A model generated the notes under the pieces. That model saw only the letters and a list, made by a program, of their open reading frames with translations, ran no database searches and was not told where the DNA came from. This document shows, one piece after another, positions 28,431 through 38,734 of a stretch of DNA of 60,409 nt (position 1 is its first letter; every line of letters begins with the position of its first letter). The stretch covers positions 1 to 60,409 of the forward strand of contig NZ_WNKT01000023.1 of assembly GCF_009720725.1 (NCBI RefSeq), in the 5' to 3' direction. Origin of the DNA: Allochromatium palmeri (GTDB taxonomy: Bacteria; Pseudomonadota; Gammaproteobacteria; Chromatiales; Chromatiaceae). A program made the translations under genes and the position numbers.

Positions 28431-28553
28431 AACGTGAAACTTCCTATCGATTGCACGCAGTCATGACGCAGCGGTCATGACTGGCGAACTGTCCCGATCG
28501 ACCGGCGGGGCAAGCCCGAAAATCCGGCGGGCATAGGGACGATGGAGTAGCGA

Positions 28554-28814
28554 TCAGCCGTGGTTGAAGTGCTTTTCGCTGTATTTCAGAAAATCGAGCA
28601 ATGATCCTACCAGATCTGTATCGTGCAGCGCGCGCGAGCGTAGGAGCGATTGACGCGCCGCCTCCCGTTCGTCCGCGAGCAGGTGGCCCACGCCCGCGAT
28701 GAGCAGGCGCTCGGCGGCCTGCTCGGTCTCGATCAGCCGGCTCAGATCCAGGCCGCAGCGCCGGCAGTTAGCCTCCTCACCGAGCCGTGCGCGACAGTTC
28801 GGACAGCGCTCCAT
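28554..28814 (-). CDS. zinc-ribbon protein of the chaperone module
   Basis: An 86-residue protein with an N-terminal zinc ribbon (CPNC and CRRC, Cys4, 7, 17 and 20) and a helical remainder, ETEQAAERLLIAGVGHLLADE onwards. No known function. Its ATG overlaps the Hsp70 stop (TGATG), so it is made together with the chaperone, and may be a substrate adaptor or regulator. That role is inferred from position only. Confidence 0.65.
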   Translation of the reverse strand: MERCPNCRARLGEEANCRRCGLDLSRLIETEQAAERLLIAGVGHLLADEREAARQSLLRSRALHDTDLVGSLLDFLKYSEKHFNHG

Positions 28815-30544
28815 CAGGACTCCAGGTAATAGACCAGATCGGTGAGCGCGGTGATCGCCTCGTCGAGTGCGACCTCGTCGTCGCTGGCGAGTGCGTCACG
28901 CACCCCCTCGACCAAATCCACCAGATCTTCGCGATCCTCGGCGTTGGCTGTTTCCAACAACCGCTCGGCCTTCTCGATCAGGGCGCGCGCCTGGACGCCT
29001 TCGCGATCCTCCTCACTGACGGTACCAAACTCGCCTTCGATCAGACTCGAAATCCGTTCACGCGCGGCTATGAACTCAGTGCCCTCGAAACGCGCGGTGG
29101 CGTTGTCGATGGTGATGCGCTGTTCGAGTCCGGTGGCCTTCTCGCGCGAAGTCACGCGCAGGATGCCGTTGACGTCGAGTTCGAAGGTGGTGAGCAGGAT
29201 ATTGCCGGCCGGTACGTCGCGCAGACCCTCGATGCGGAAGTAACCGATCTCGGTGTTGTTGAGCGCGTCCGGATCCTCGCCCTGATAGACGTTGACTTCG
29301 ATGATCTGTTGTCCGTCGTAGAGCGTCTGGAAGGCCTCGGTCTTGGTCACCGGGATCGGGGTGTTCTTGCGGATCACGGGCACATAGGTATAGGGGTAGG
29401 GTTCGCCGTTGAGCTGTCCCATAGCGCTGGTGCCAAAGGTGTAGGGCGTAATGTCGACCAGCACGCCCGAGACCTGTTGACCGGCGATGACGGCCGCCTG
29501 GATCGCCGCGCCGTCGGCAACACAGAGATCCGGATCGACCTCGGCGCGCGGCTGAATTCCCAGCGTCTCCTCCAGACGGCGCTGGATCACCGGGGTCCGG
29601 GTCGCGCCACCGACCAGCAGTACCTCGTCGATGTCAGAGACGGTCAGATCCGCGCTCTTGAGCGCGATATGGACCGCTTCCAGGGTCTCGTCGATGTAGT
29701 CGGCGATCAGATCCTCGTAGGTGAGCCGGTCGATCTCCAGCGACAGATTGACCGGAGTACCCTTGTGTTCGAGCAGATACTCTTCCTCGATGCGCGCATA
29801 GGGGGCATCGCTGAGGGTGATCTTGGCGGTCTCGCAGGCACGGACGATGCGCGCCATGGCCGTGCGCTGCTCACTCGGATCGACGCCATGGGTTTCCTTG
29901 AGATGGGCGACCACATGCTCGACGAGCTTGGCGTCGAAGTCGTCGCCGCCGAGCTGGTTGTTGCCGTGGCTGGCCAGCACCTCGGTCAGCTCGCGGCTCA
30001 GACGCACCACAGAGACGTCGAAAGTACCGCCGCCGAGATCGTAGACCAGGATGGTCTTGGCCTCTTCGTGGTCGATCTCATAGGCCAGCGCGGCGGCGGT
30101 CGGCTCGTTGATGATGCGCACCACCTCCAGCCCGGCCAGCTCGCCGGCGTCGCGCGTGGCCTGGCGCTGGGCGTCGGAGAAATAGGCCGGAACCGTGATG
30201 ACGGCCTTGCCGACCGGCTGCCCCAGAGACTCCTCGGCGGCGCGCTTGAGGCGCTGGAGGATGAGCGCCGAGATTTCCTGTGGACGATAGTGCGTGTCGC
30301 CCAGCGCCAGGGTTACCTCCTCGCCCATGCGCCGCTTGACCGAGCGGATGGTGCGCTCCGGATAAAGCGTGTACTGGTTGCGTGCGGCCTGACCGACCAG
30401 CAGGCTGCCGTCGTCGGCCAAACCCACCACCGAGGGCAGGATCCTGGAGCCATCGACCTCGATGATCTGAGTGCGGCCGTCGCGGACCACGGCCACCTCT
30501 GAGTTGGTGGTGCCGAGGTCGATGCCGATGATGATATCGCTCAC
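28814..30544 (-). CDS. Hsp70-family chaperone, DnaK paralogue
   Basis: A 576-residue Hsp70 with complete ATPase motifs: [10 protein letters not shown] (residues 5-14), [14 protein letters not shown] and [13 protein letters not shown]. The substrate-binding beta domain and a short helical lid follow, but it is shorter than housekeeping DnaK (about 640 residues) and lacks the EEVD-like end. GTG start at 30544 with AGGAG upstream. It is preceded by GrpE-like and J-like genes and is not next to dnaJ, so it is a specialised system rather than the main DnaK. Confidence 0.9.
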   Translation of the reverse strand: MSDIIIGIDLGTTNSEVAVVRDGRTQIIEVDGSRILPSVVGLADDGSLLVGQAARNQYTLYPERTIRSVKRRMGEEVTLALGDTHYRPQEISALILQRLKRAAEESLGQPVGKAVITVPAYFSDAQRQATRDAGELAGLEVVRIINEPTAAALAYEIDHEEAKTILVYDLGGGTFDVSVVRLSRELTEVLASHGNNQLGGDDFDAKLVEHVVAHLKETHGVDPSEQRTAMARIVRACETAKITLSDAPYARIEEEYLLEHKGTPVNLSLEIDRLTYEDLIADYIDETLEAVHIALKSADLTVSDIDEVLLVGGATRTPVIQRRLEETLGIQPRAEVDPDLCVADGAAIQAAVIAGQQVSGVLVDITPYTFGTSAMGQLNGEPYPYTYVPVIRKNTPIPVTKTEAFQTLYDGQQIIEVNVYQGEDPDALNNTEIGYFRIEGLRDVPAGNILLTTFELDVNGILRVTSREKATGLEQRITIDNATARFEGTEFIAARERISSLIEGEFGTVSEEDREGVQARALIEKAERLLETANAEDREDLVDLVEGVRDALASDDEVALDEAITALTDLVYYLES

Positions 30545-30648
30545 GGGAGTGACTCCTTGGGGTGTATTGGATAGCGAAATAGGGTGTGTTCGGTCACGGG
30601 CGATCGGGTGGCGGGGTCACTGACTCGATCGCCCCGAATCAGCCTGAC

Positions 30649-31386
30649 TCAGTGATTGAGCCGGGGCTTGTCGGGAGTGCGCGCACGCTCGCGGCTCGGG
30701 CGGTTGACCCTGACCTCAGCCGGGCGCAGCAGGCGGTCGCCGATGAGGAAGCCCTTGCGCAATTCCTCGACCACGACGCCTTCTGGCCGCTCCGGATCGT
30801 CGGCCAGTTCACTGGCGCGCATCCGATGGGGATCAAAGCGATGATCGAGTGTGTCGAACGCGCGGACCTCGCGTCGGGCGAGCGTCTCATCGAGCCGGCG
30901 CAGACTGATCGCCAGTCCCTCGGCCATAGAGCCGACGAAGATTTGAGCCTTGCGCTGTCCGAACCCGCTGGGACGAAAGCGCCGTGCCTGGTAATGTCCA
31001 GCCTCCAGCCGATCGCGCAGATTCAGAAGTTCGAGCAGCAGCTCGCGTTGCGCCTCCTGTTCGAGCTGGCGCTCGGATTCGCGGCGGCGTTTCGCTTCCT
31101 CGTCCAATCGGGTCTGACTCGTCCGCACGGTCTCGAATAGCGAACGAAACTCATCGAGCGCGCCCTTGACCTGACGCGATTCGAGTTTGACCTCGCTCTT
31201 GAGTGCGGCCAGCTCGGCGAGCAGCGTGAACAGATCGGGCGCGGTCTCGTCTGCGGCCGGCTCACGCCGGTCGTGTGCTCCTGGATGCCACGCCGGGTCC
31301 GAATCTGAATCAGGATCCGGCGCTGAGGCGCGGTCGAGATAGTCGCGAAAACGCGCGACGAGCTGCTCCTTGAGCACGTCGTCCAT
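30649..31386 (-). CDS. GrpE-like nucleotide exchange factor
   Basis: A 245-residue protein with a central coiled coil (residues about 60-130) and a GrpE-type head near the C-terminus: HRFDPHRMRASELADDPERPEGVVVEELRKGFLIGDRLLRPAEVRV retains the family pattern in its short segments FDPHRM and LLRPAEVRV. It should release ADP from the neighbouring Hsp70. The acidic/proline-rich N-terminal 40 residues and a basic C-terminal tail are unlike housekeeping GrpE. The start overlaps the J-like stop (TGATG). Confidence 0.8.
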   Translation of the reverse strand: MDDVLKEQLVARFRDYLDRASAPDPDSDSDPAWHPGAHDRREPAADETAPDLFTLLAELAALKSEVKLESRQVKGALDEFRSLFETVRTSQTRLDEEAKRRRESERQLEQEAQRELLLELLNLRDRLEAGHYQARRFRPSGFGQRKAQIFVGSMAEGLAISLRRLDETLARREVRAFDTLDHRFDPHRMRASELADDPERPEGVVVEELRKGFLIGDRLLRPAEVRVNRPSRERARTPDKPRLNH

Positions 31387-31679
31387 CAAGCCTCCCCGCG
31401 CAGCAGGGCGGCGAATGAGGCTGGATCGGGTCGGTGTGGCGTACCACACGGCACGGCACGATCGAGCAGATCGATCAGTTCTGGCTCGGAGTGATTGAAG
31501 AGCCGATATGACAGACGCGCGCGCTGGGTGCGCAATGTCTCGTAGGCCGCGCGCAGTGCTTGGAAGCGCTCGGCATCACGTTCGGGCGGGCAATCCTTGA
31601 TGGCCTGGCGATAGGCGCGCTCGACGGCGGTATCGTCGGCGTCATCGTTCAGGCCAAGGAGAAGATAGGGATCTCTCAT
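31386..31679 (-). CDS. J-domain-like protein lacking the HPD motif
   Basis: A 97-residue protein that begins like a J domain (DPYLLLGLNDDADDTAVERAYRQAIKD) and ends the domain with RFQALRAAYETLRTQRAR, but the loop that should carry His-Pro-Asp reads CPPERDAE. Canonical J proteins need HPD to stimulate Hsp70 ATPase, so this is either a divergent activator or a non-stimulatory binding partner. It is coupled to the GrpE-like gene by overlapping stop and start codons. Confidence 0.75.
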   Translation of the reverse strand: MRDPYLLLGLNDDADDTAVERAYRQAIKDCPPERDAERFQALRAAYETLRTQRARLSYRLFNHSEPELIDLLDRAVPCGTPHRPDPASFAALLRGEA

Positions 31680-31784
31680 AGCGATGTTCAGTATTTGGTT
31701 AGGCTGTGCCCTGATTCGTCAAAAGCCGAGCGAAATAACCGTTGCTTCTGCGGATCGTAGGACTACCTGGTTGATCGTTGCAGC

Positions 31785-34322
31785 TCATCGGCGCGGCTTA
31801 CGGGTGCGTGATCGCCCTTTGCGACCGCCGCTAGCGCCGATGAGCTGGTCGATCAGTTCAATGAACTCCTGGATGACGGCTTTTTCGCCACGTTCACGCG
31901 CCGCTTCACGCAGATCGCGCCGGACATGAAGCGGCGCATCCAGCAGATCAAGCATTTTTTCGAGTCCGATCAGACGGAAGATCGCAGCGAATTGTTCGGG
32001 TGAGCCGTCTAATCCAGGCGGCAGCGTCAGATCGCCGAATTCACCGAAGAAATCATCCTCCTCGTTATCCTCGTCATCGAAATCAAAAAAGCTGCCGCCG
32101 AAAGGGCCGGGTGGCCCGAAACCGAATGGGCGCGCGCGTATCAGTGCCTCGTGGATGCGGGTGGCGGTTCGATCGTCGCCCTCGGCGCTGGCGGTTTCCA
32201 GCGCCTGTTCCAGATCGAATATGTCGTGGCTCAGCGGACTCAGGACGCCATTGGGATGCTTGGACTCGAAGGCATGGAGCACGAAGATCGGCGCCTTGCG
32301 CCAGCGCTTGAGCGCCAGCTTGGCCACATCGCCCCGGATCCTGTCGAAGCGGGCGCGTTTGAGCGTCTCGCAGACCGTTTCCAACTCGCTGCGTGACAGT
32401 TCCTTCCAGGGAGCTTTGGTTAGTGCCTTTGTCAAAAACGGCTCCAGGGCGCTGGCGAAACCCCGTCCGCTGTCGAGATGTCGGCGCAGACGCTCGAACG
32501 CGGCGAGCAGCTCAGCACGATCGGGCTTGATCGAAGCGTCCAGAGCGAGCGAGCGCAGGATCCGCTGTGGTTCCAGTCCCAGTTCGCCGCCGGCCAGGAT
32601 CAACGCCAGGCGTCCGGACAGACCCGAGCCGAGTCGATTCAGAATTGGCTCAAGCGACAGCGTGCCGGCTGTCGGATCCTCGATGAAGTCCAGAAAGGCC
32701 GACATGAGCTCGACCTGCTCACGCGCCGACTCACCGCGCGCCCATTCGCGGGCGGCGCCCAGCTCCTTGCGCGCCAGATCCAGACGCGACTTGAGCACCT
32801 GCTTGCGCGCGTGGGCCAGGTGCGCCGCGACCAGACGCTCGCGCACCTCGGTGTTGATCGGATCAATGGCCAGGAGGCGCCGCGCCAGTCCGGCGGCTTT
32901 CTTGAAGGCACCGGTATCGAGCGCTGCGTCCATGGTCGCCTGGATCACCCGACGATCCTCAGGCCAGTGCCTGGTCGCGGTTTCCAGCAGACGGCGCGAA
33001 TCCTTGTGGCGCTTGGCATGGCGGTAGAAGGCGATCAGGCGCAGATAGGTCGCGAGATCCGGATCCGATTCGAGACTCAGTTCCAGACCTTCACAGACGA
33101 CCTCCTGGATCTCGGAGATTTCGCCGGCTGGCGTGCGACGGGTCGACAGCGCATCGAACAGCTGATCGGCACGGCGCAGTGCCAGGGCGATGATCGCCTT
33201 GTGATCGGGATCCTTAGCGCGCTCCGCAGGATTGATCTTGAGTTCGAGCGCGAAACTGTTCCAGCAGTCATGAATCTCCTCGGGATGCTGCGCGGTGATC
33301 TCCGCGTCCCAGGCGTCCAGCTGCATGAGTTCGAGCTTATCGAGGGGTTCGGAGCCAATGGCGGGCATCCAGCTTGCGCACTCGTGCCCCTGGTGCACCA
33401 GGATTCGCCGCTGTGCTTGCCGCGTCCAGGCCTCGCCGAGTCGCTTGCGCTGAGCCTGTAGAAAACGCACCAGCAGCTCGGGCTTCGGGGGTGTGCCCAG
33501 GCGTTGCAGCCCCTCCCAGAACGTCAGGCGCTCGGGCGACCAGCCGCGTAGCGCACTGGCGAACGCTCGCTGGTGCCGGCTGAGCGTCGGCCAGCGTTCC
33601 AGAAAGACCGACTCGGGCAGCAGGGCCAGTTCGGCACTGGCCTTGATCGCGCTGAAGGGCGAGTCCTCGGGGATTCGTCCGAGCTGGCGCCGGGCCTCTT
33701 CGGGAGTCTCGTTCAGTGTCAACAGCGCCTTGAGGATCGTCGACCAGTCGCGATAGGCCGAACGGAAGGGCAGGCGGCTCAGGGCCTCGCGCGCGCGCTC
33801 ATCGTCGCCGGCGCAATAGGCCTCCAGCGACTCGCGCGCGGCCTCGGCATGACGTCGCAGTGAATCGTCGGGGGCAATCCGCTCCAGGAGCGATCGATCA
33901 TCGCCCAGAATCCGCGCAGCAAGCAGCGCACGCAGCCGTTCGGCCAGCGCCTCGGGCGTCTTGGGATCGGCCAGTCGCGCCAGCAGGGCATCGAAGCGCC
34001 CGAGCCGCGCGAGCAGCGTGCACTGATCAGCCTCCATGGGAAGGTCGGGGTCAAGCGCCGCGCGGTTCTCCCACATCACCAGGGCTTCTTTCAGCATCCC
34101 CTTGGTGCTCAGTTCGCGTGCGCGGCCGGCATAGGCGGACGCTAATCCGGCGCGCCAGTCTGCACGCGGTTCCTGTTTCAGAAGGGTTTTGTAGTCGGCG
34201 ATGGCGCTGCGAAAATCACCCGATTGAATCGCGTGCTCCGCCCTTGTCGCCAACGCCTCAACCGAGAGATTGGCCTGTTTAGGGGAATCGCGTCGTGTGC
34301 GCTGTTTATTTTTGCTGGACAT
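31785..34322 (-). CDS. large helical-repeat (TPR-like) protein of the chaperone module
   Basis: An 845-residue protein of unknown function that is almost wholly helical. The first 120 residues (AEHAIQSGDFRSAIADYKTLL and similar) look like tetratricopeptide repeats, and a second repeat-like block lies near residues 430-500. An acidic, Gly/Phe-rich stretch (FGPPGPFGGSFFDFDDEDNEE by pattern) near 755-775 precedes a C-terminal helical domain and a basic tail. It is 105 bases upstream of the J-like gene on the same strand, so it is probably the first gene of the chaperone operon and its client or adaptor. Confidence 0.65.
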   Translation of the reverse strand: MSSKNKQRTRRDSPKQANLSVEALATRAEHAIQSGDFRSAIADYKTLLKQEPRADWRAGLASAYAGRARELSTKGMLKEALVMWENRAALDPDLPMEADQCTLLARLGRFDALLARLADPKTPEALAERLRALLAARILGDDRSLLERIAPDDSLRRHAEAARESLEAYCAGDDERAREALSRLPFRSAYRDWSTILKALLTLNETPEEARRQLGRIPEDSPFSAIKASAELALLPESVFLERWPTLSRHQRAFASALRGWSPERLTFWEGLQRLGTPPKPELLVRFLQAQRKRLGEAWTRQAQRRILVHQGHECASWMPAIGSEPLDKLELMQLDAWDAEITAQHPEEIHDCWNSFALELKINPAERAKDPDHKAIIALALRRADQLFDALSTRRTPAGEISEIQEVVCEGLELSLESDPDLATYLRLIAFYRHAKRHKDSRRLLETATRHWPEDRRVIQATMDAALDTGAFKKAAGLARRLLAIDPINTEVRERLVAAHLAHARKQVLKSRLDLARKELGAAREWARGESAREQVELMSAFLDFIEDPTAGTLSLEPILNRLGSGLSGRLALILAGGELGLEPQRILRSLALDASIKPDRAELLAAFERLRRHLDSGRGFASALEPFLTKALTKAPWKELSRSELETVCETLKRARFDRIRGDVAKLALKRWRKAPIFVLHAFESKHPNGVLSPLSHDIFDLEQALETASAEGDDRTATRIHEALIRARPFGFGPPGPFGGSFFDFDDEDNEEDDFFGEFGDLTLPPGLDGSPEQFAAIFRLIGLEKMLDLLDAPLHVRRDLREAARERGEKAVIQEFIELIDQLIGASGGRKGRSRTRKPRR

Positions 34323-34388
34323 CAGGGATAGGTTTCAATGCGTGATGAGCTGTTGGCCAGCGAGGATCGCGACGCCGGTTTGGAAGGT

Positions 34389-34417
34389 TTTGCACATAAA
34401 AACAGACTAAACTTTCA
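34389..34417 (-). promoter_or_regulatory. weak sigma70-like promoter upstream of the helical-repeat gene
   Basis: On the minus strand a TTGATA-like -35 (five of six) and a TAGTCT -10 (four of six) are separated by 17 bases in the region around 34405-34437; coordinates given are approximate. A GCCGCT/AGCGGC hairpin overlaps the -35. Low-confidence reading by eye. Confidence 0.25.
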
Positions 34418-34477
34418 CTTTGCCGCTATCAAGCGGCTTGAAATCTAATGCAGCAGGCCCTGGCTAAGACATTTCGT

Positions 34478-35800
<1,323 letters not shown>

Positions 35801-35873
35801 ATCCAGCCTCCAGAACGGCAGGATAGCGCGCCTCCCGAGCCGAGAGAAGGCTTGGTGCTGTCGTCGCGACGCG

Positions 35874-37094
35874 TCAGGCGTAAGCGGGCGCGAACGCCTT
35901 TTCCGGCTCCTCGACCGGTCCGTCCACGCCCCAGTAGGGCGAGAGCTTGCGCAGTTGAGCGACGATCGGCGGCACGACTTCGATGACGCGCTCGACTTCC
36001 TCGGCACTGTTGTAGCGCGACAGCGAGAAGCGGATGGTGCCATGCGCCGCCGTGTAGGGAATGCCCATGGCGCGCATCACATGCGAGGGTTCGAGCGAAC
36101 CCGAGGTGCAGGCCGAGCCGCTGGAGGCCGCGATGCCGAGCTTGTTGAGCAGCAGCAGGATCGCCTCGCCCTCGATGTACTCGAAAGCAATGTTGGCCGT
36201 GTTCGGCAGCCGCGCGTCCGGATCGCCGGTGACGAAGCAGTTGGGCACAGCGGCGAGCAGACCCTGTTCGAGCCGGTCGCGCAGAGCACGCACCGCGGTC
36301 TGCTCGTGCTCCATGTGGTCGAGCGCCATCGCGCACGCCTGGCCGAGCGCGATGATCGCCGCGCTGTTTTCGGTTCCGGCGCGCCGTCCGCGCTCCTGAT
36401 GACCGCCGCGCAGCAGTGGACGAAAGCGGGTGTTGCGTCGCAGATAGAGCACGCCGATGCCTTTGGGCGCATGCAGTTTGTGGCCCGAGAGCGAGAGCAT
36501 GTCGATGGCGGTGTGTTTCAGGTCGATCGGCACCTTGCCGACGGCCTGGACGGCGTCGGTATGAAAGAGCACACCGGCGGCCCGGGCCATCTCGGCCATG
36601 CGTTCGACCGGAAACAGCGTACCGGTCTCGTTGTTGGCCCACATCACCGAGACGATGGCCACGCGCTCGGAGAGCAGTCGGCCATAGGCGTCGAGATCGA
36701 GCCGTCCACGTCCGTCGACCGGCAGGTAATGGACGGTGTAGCCGTCCTTCTCCAGTTGCTCGCAGAGCGCCAGCACTGCCGGATGCTCGACAGCGGTGGT
36801 GATGATCTCGCGCCGCTCGGGCTGGACTTTGAGCGCCGAGAGGATGGCTGTCGAATCGGACTCAGTGCCGCAGGAGGTGAAGACGATCTCGGAGTCGTGC
36901 TCGGCACCGAGCAGCGTCTGAACCTGGACGCGCGCCTGCTTGATCGCCTGGCCGACCCGGTTGCCGAACTGGTGGATCGAGGACGGATTGCCGAACTGTT
37001 CGGAGAAGTAGGGCAGCATGGCCTCCACCACCTCGGGCGCGACCATGGTGGTGGCGTTGTTGTCGAAATAGATGCCTTGAGCCGTGGCGGTCAT
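35874..37094 (-). CDS. nifS: cysteine desulfurase NifS
   Basis: A 406-residue pyridoxal-phosphate enzyme that takes sulfur from cysteine for iron-sulfur cluster assembly on NifU. The N-terminus YFDNNATTMVAPEV is typical of NifS, the PLP lysine lies in SLSGHKLHAPKG, and the active-site cysteine loop is SSGSACTSGSLEPSHV near residue 325-340. It follows nifU by 45 bases on the same strand. Because of this pairing and the NifA-type promoter I call it NifS rather than IscS. Confidence 0.9.
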   Translation of the reverse strand: MTATAQGIYFDNNATTMVAPEVVEAMLPYFSEQFGNPSSIHQFGNRVGQAIKQARVQVQTLLGAEHDSEIVFTSCGTESDSTAILSALKVQPERREIITTAVEHPAVLALCEQLEKDGYTVHYLPVDGRGRLDLDAYGRLLSERVAIVSVMWANNETGTLFPVERMAEMARAAGVLFHTDAVQAVGKVPIDLKHTAIDMLSLSGHKLHAPKGIGVLYLRRNTRFRPLLRGGHQERGRRAGTENSAAIIALGQACAMALDHMEHEQTAVRALRDRLEQGLLAAVPNCFVTGDPDARLPNTANIAFEYIEGEAILLLLNKLGIAASSGSACTSGSLEPSHVMRAMGIPYTAAHGTIRFSLSRYNSAEEVERVIEVVPPIVAQLRKLSPYWGVDGPVEEPEKAFAPAYA

Positions 37095-37139
37095 GCGGAT
37101 GGCCTCCCGATGGATGTGTCCGAAGTGTCCGAATCGCGA

Positions 37140-38045
37140 TCAGGCACAGGCCCGATCGGGTTCCTGGGTATGCGGTCTGGCCTCGGCCGGGATCACCCGC
37201 ACGAATTCGCCCAGTGCCTCGATCATCTGTTCCTGGATCCCCTCCAGGGTCACAGCCGCCATCTGGCAGCCCGCGCAGGCGCCGCGCATCTTGACATAGA
37301 CCTGACGGCCATCGACGTCGACCAGCTCGACGTCGCCATGATCGCGTTGCAGGGTCGGACGGACGCTGTCGAGTACGGCTTCGATGCGGCGGATCCGCTC
37401 GACCGTGGTCAGTCGCGGGCGACCGGCCTGGACCGGCAGCGGCGTGGTACCCGCCGTGGGCGCGAAACTCTTGCCGGCTTCGCTGAGCACGCGCGTGAGA
37501 ATTTCCTCGACGCCCTCATGACAGGCCGAACAGCCGCCGCCGGCCTTGGTGTAGTTGACCACTTCCTCGACCGTGTTCAGGCCATTGGCGCGGATGGTGT
37601 TCTCGATCAGCTTAGCGTCGACGGCGAAGCATTTGCAGACCATCGCGCCTTCCTCGTGATCGTCCGTCCAGACCTCGCCGCGATAGTTGGCCACGGCCGC
37701 TTGCAGCGCCTCGCGACCCATGACGGAGCAATGCATTTTTTCGGGCGGGAGTCCGTCGAGATAGTCAGCGATGTCCTGATTGCTGACCTTGAGCGCCTGA
37801 TCGAGCGTCAGGCCCTTGATGATCTCGGTCAGGGCCGAGCTGGAGGCAATGGCCGAGCCACAGCCAAAGGTCTGAAAACCGGCGTCGAGGATGGTCTCGG
37901 TCGCCGGGTCGACCTTGAGGGTCAGCCGCAGCGCATCGCCGCAGGACAGCGAGCCGACCTCGCCGGTCGCGTTGGCCTCCTTGACCGCCCCGGCGTTGCG
38001 GGGGCTGAAGAAATGCTCCTGGACCTTTTCGGAATATTCCCACAT
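37140..38045 (-). CDS. nifU: iron-sulfur cluster scaffold NifU
   Basis: A 301-residue three-domain scaffold: IscU-like N-terminal domain (cysteines in [17 protein letters not shown] and MHCSVMG), central BFD-like 2Fe-2S domain (MVCKCFAV and [10 protein letters not shown]), and a C-terminal Nfu domain ([10 protein letters not shown]). It builds clusters for nitrogenase. The start [15 protein letters not shown] is the family norm. It lies about 93 bases after the -24/-12 promoter. No other nif genes are in the window. Confidence 0.93.
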   Translation of the reverse strand: MWEYSEKVQEHFFSPRNAGAVKEANATGEVGSLSCGDALRLTLKVDPATETILDAGFQTFGCGSAIASSSALTEIIKGLTLDQALKVSNQDIADYLDGLPPEKMHCSVMGREALQAAVANYRGEVWTDDHEEGAMVCKCFAVDAKLIENTIRANGLNTVEEVVNYTKAGGGCSACHEGVEEILTRVLSEAGKSFAPTAGTTPLPVQAGRPRLTTVERIRRIEAVLDSVRPTLQRDHGDVELVDVDGRQVYVKMRGACAGCQMAAVTLEGIQEQMIEALGEFVRVIPAEARPHTQEPDRACA

Positions 38046-38138
38046 GGCGTGTCTCTCCAGCATCGTTTTGGCTTGTACGCCCGGCGCAGGTGCCGGCGTC
38101 TAGCTTGGGGTCTCGATTGAGACCGATGCGAGAGGTTA

Positions 38139-38154
38139 AGCGAACATCATGCCA
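38139..38154 (-). promoter_or_regulatory. sigma54 (-24/-12) promoter of nifUS
   Basis: The minus strand reads TGGCATGATGTTCGCT, matching the consensus TGGCAYRNNNNTTGCW at every defined base except one, with GG-N10-GC exact. It sits about 93 bases upstream of the nifU start codon. Confidence 0.8.
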
Positions 38155-38190
38155 AGTAAAATGATTGGCATGAGTGCTTGTTTTTGAATG

Positions 38191-38203
38191 AAATTTCTTG
38201 ATA
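38191..38203 (-). promoter_or_regulatory. IHF-like site between activator site and promoter
   Basis: The minus strand reads TATCAAGAAATTT, one mismatch from the IHF consensus WATCAANNNNTTR. Its place between the upstream activator site and the -24/-12 promoter is that of IHF in nif promoters, where it bends DNA to let NifA reach sigma54 polymerase. Confidence 0.55.
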
Positions 38204-38218
38204 GGCGACAGCTGAACC

Positions 38219-38234
38219 TGTCGGCTCCGGCACA
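38219..38234 (-). promoter_or_regulatory. NifA upstream activator site
   Basis: An exact TGT-N10-ACA (TGTCGGCTCCGGCACA on the plus strand; the motif is symmetric), about 65 bases upstream of the -24 element. A second, imperfect copy (ACG in place of ACA) lies at 38252-38267. Confidence 0.7.
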
Positions 38235-38333
38235 GCGCGGTGCGAACCTGACGTCATGAATCAGACAAGACCCGCTGTCCCGGATCGCCCCGCACCGCGA
38301 CAGCGAGCGGGGTCGGGTGTGATCGGAAGACGC

Positions 38334-38648
38334 TCAGGGCAGGAACGAGCAGCAGTAATCGGTCAAACTCAGGACGCGGACGCTGAATGTGGAATTGGCC
38401 GGCACATTGAAGGACTCGCCGCCCTGGATCCGGCGCCAGCCGTCCTCGCCCGGGAGCTGGACATCGAGCTCGCCGCTCAGGATCTCCATCAGCTCGGCGG
38501 CCTGGGTGCCGAACTCGAACGCGCCCGGCTGCATGATGCCGAGCGTTTTGCGGCGGCCGTCGGCGAAAGTGAGGGTGCGGCTGGTCACCTGACCGTTGAA
38601 ATAGATGTTGGCGGCTTTGGTGACTGTGACCTGGGTGAAGTCGGACAT
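38334..38648 (-). CDS. ppnP: pyrimidine/purine nucleoside phosphorylase PpnP (DUF1255)
   Basis: A 104-residue single-cupin protein of the PpnP/YaiE family, which cleaves nucleosides with phosphate to base and ribose-1-phosphate. The full family pattern is visible from YFNGQVTSRTL through TLGIMQPGAFEFGT to GESFNVPANSTFSV. Length is normal. It stands alone on the minus strand upstream of the nifU regulatory region, so it is not part of that operon, which reads away from it. Confidence 0.85.
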   Translation of the reverse strand: MSDFTQVTVTKAANIYFNGQVTSRTLTFADGRRKTLGIMQPGAFEFGTQAAELMEILSGELDVQLPGEDGWRRIQGGESFNVPANSTFSVRVLSLTDYCCSFLP

Positions 38649-38734
38649 GCTGTTTCCTTGATCGATGATCGATCAGACAGAAGGTTGGATGGATGAGTGA
38701 ACGAAGGGAGCGTCCCGGACTATCCCAATGACGC

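Noticed and set aside
28787-30502. 571-codon open frame opposite the Hsp70 gene
   Set aside because: Antisense shadow; the Hsp70 frame has all conserved motifs.
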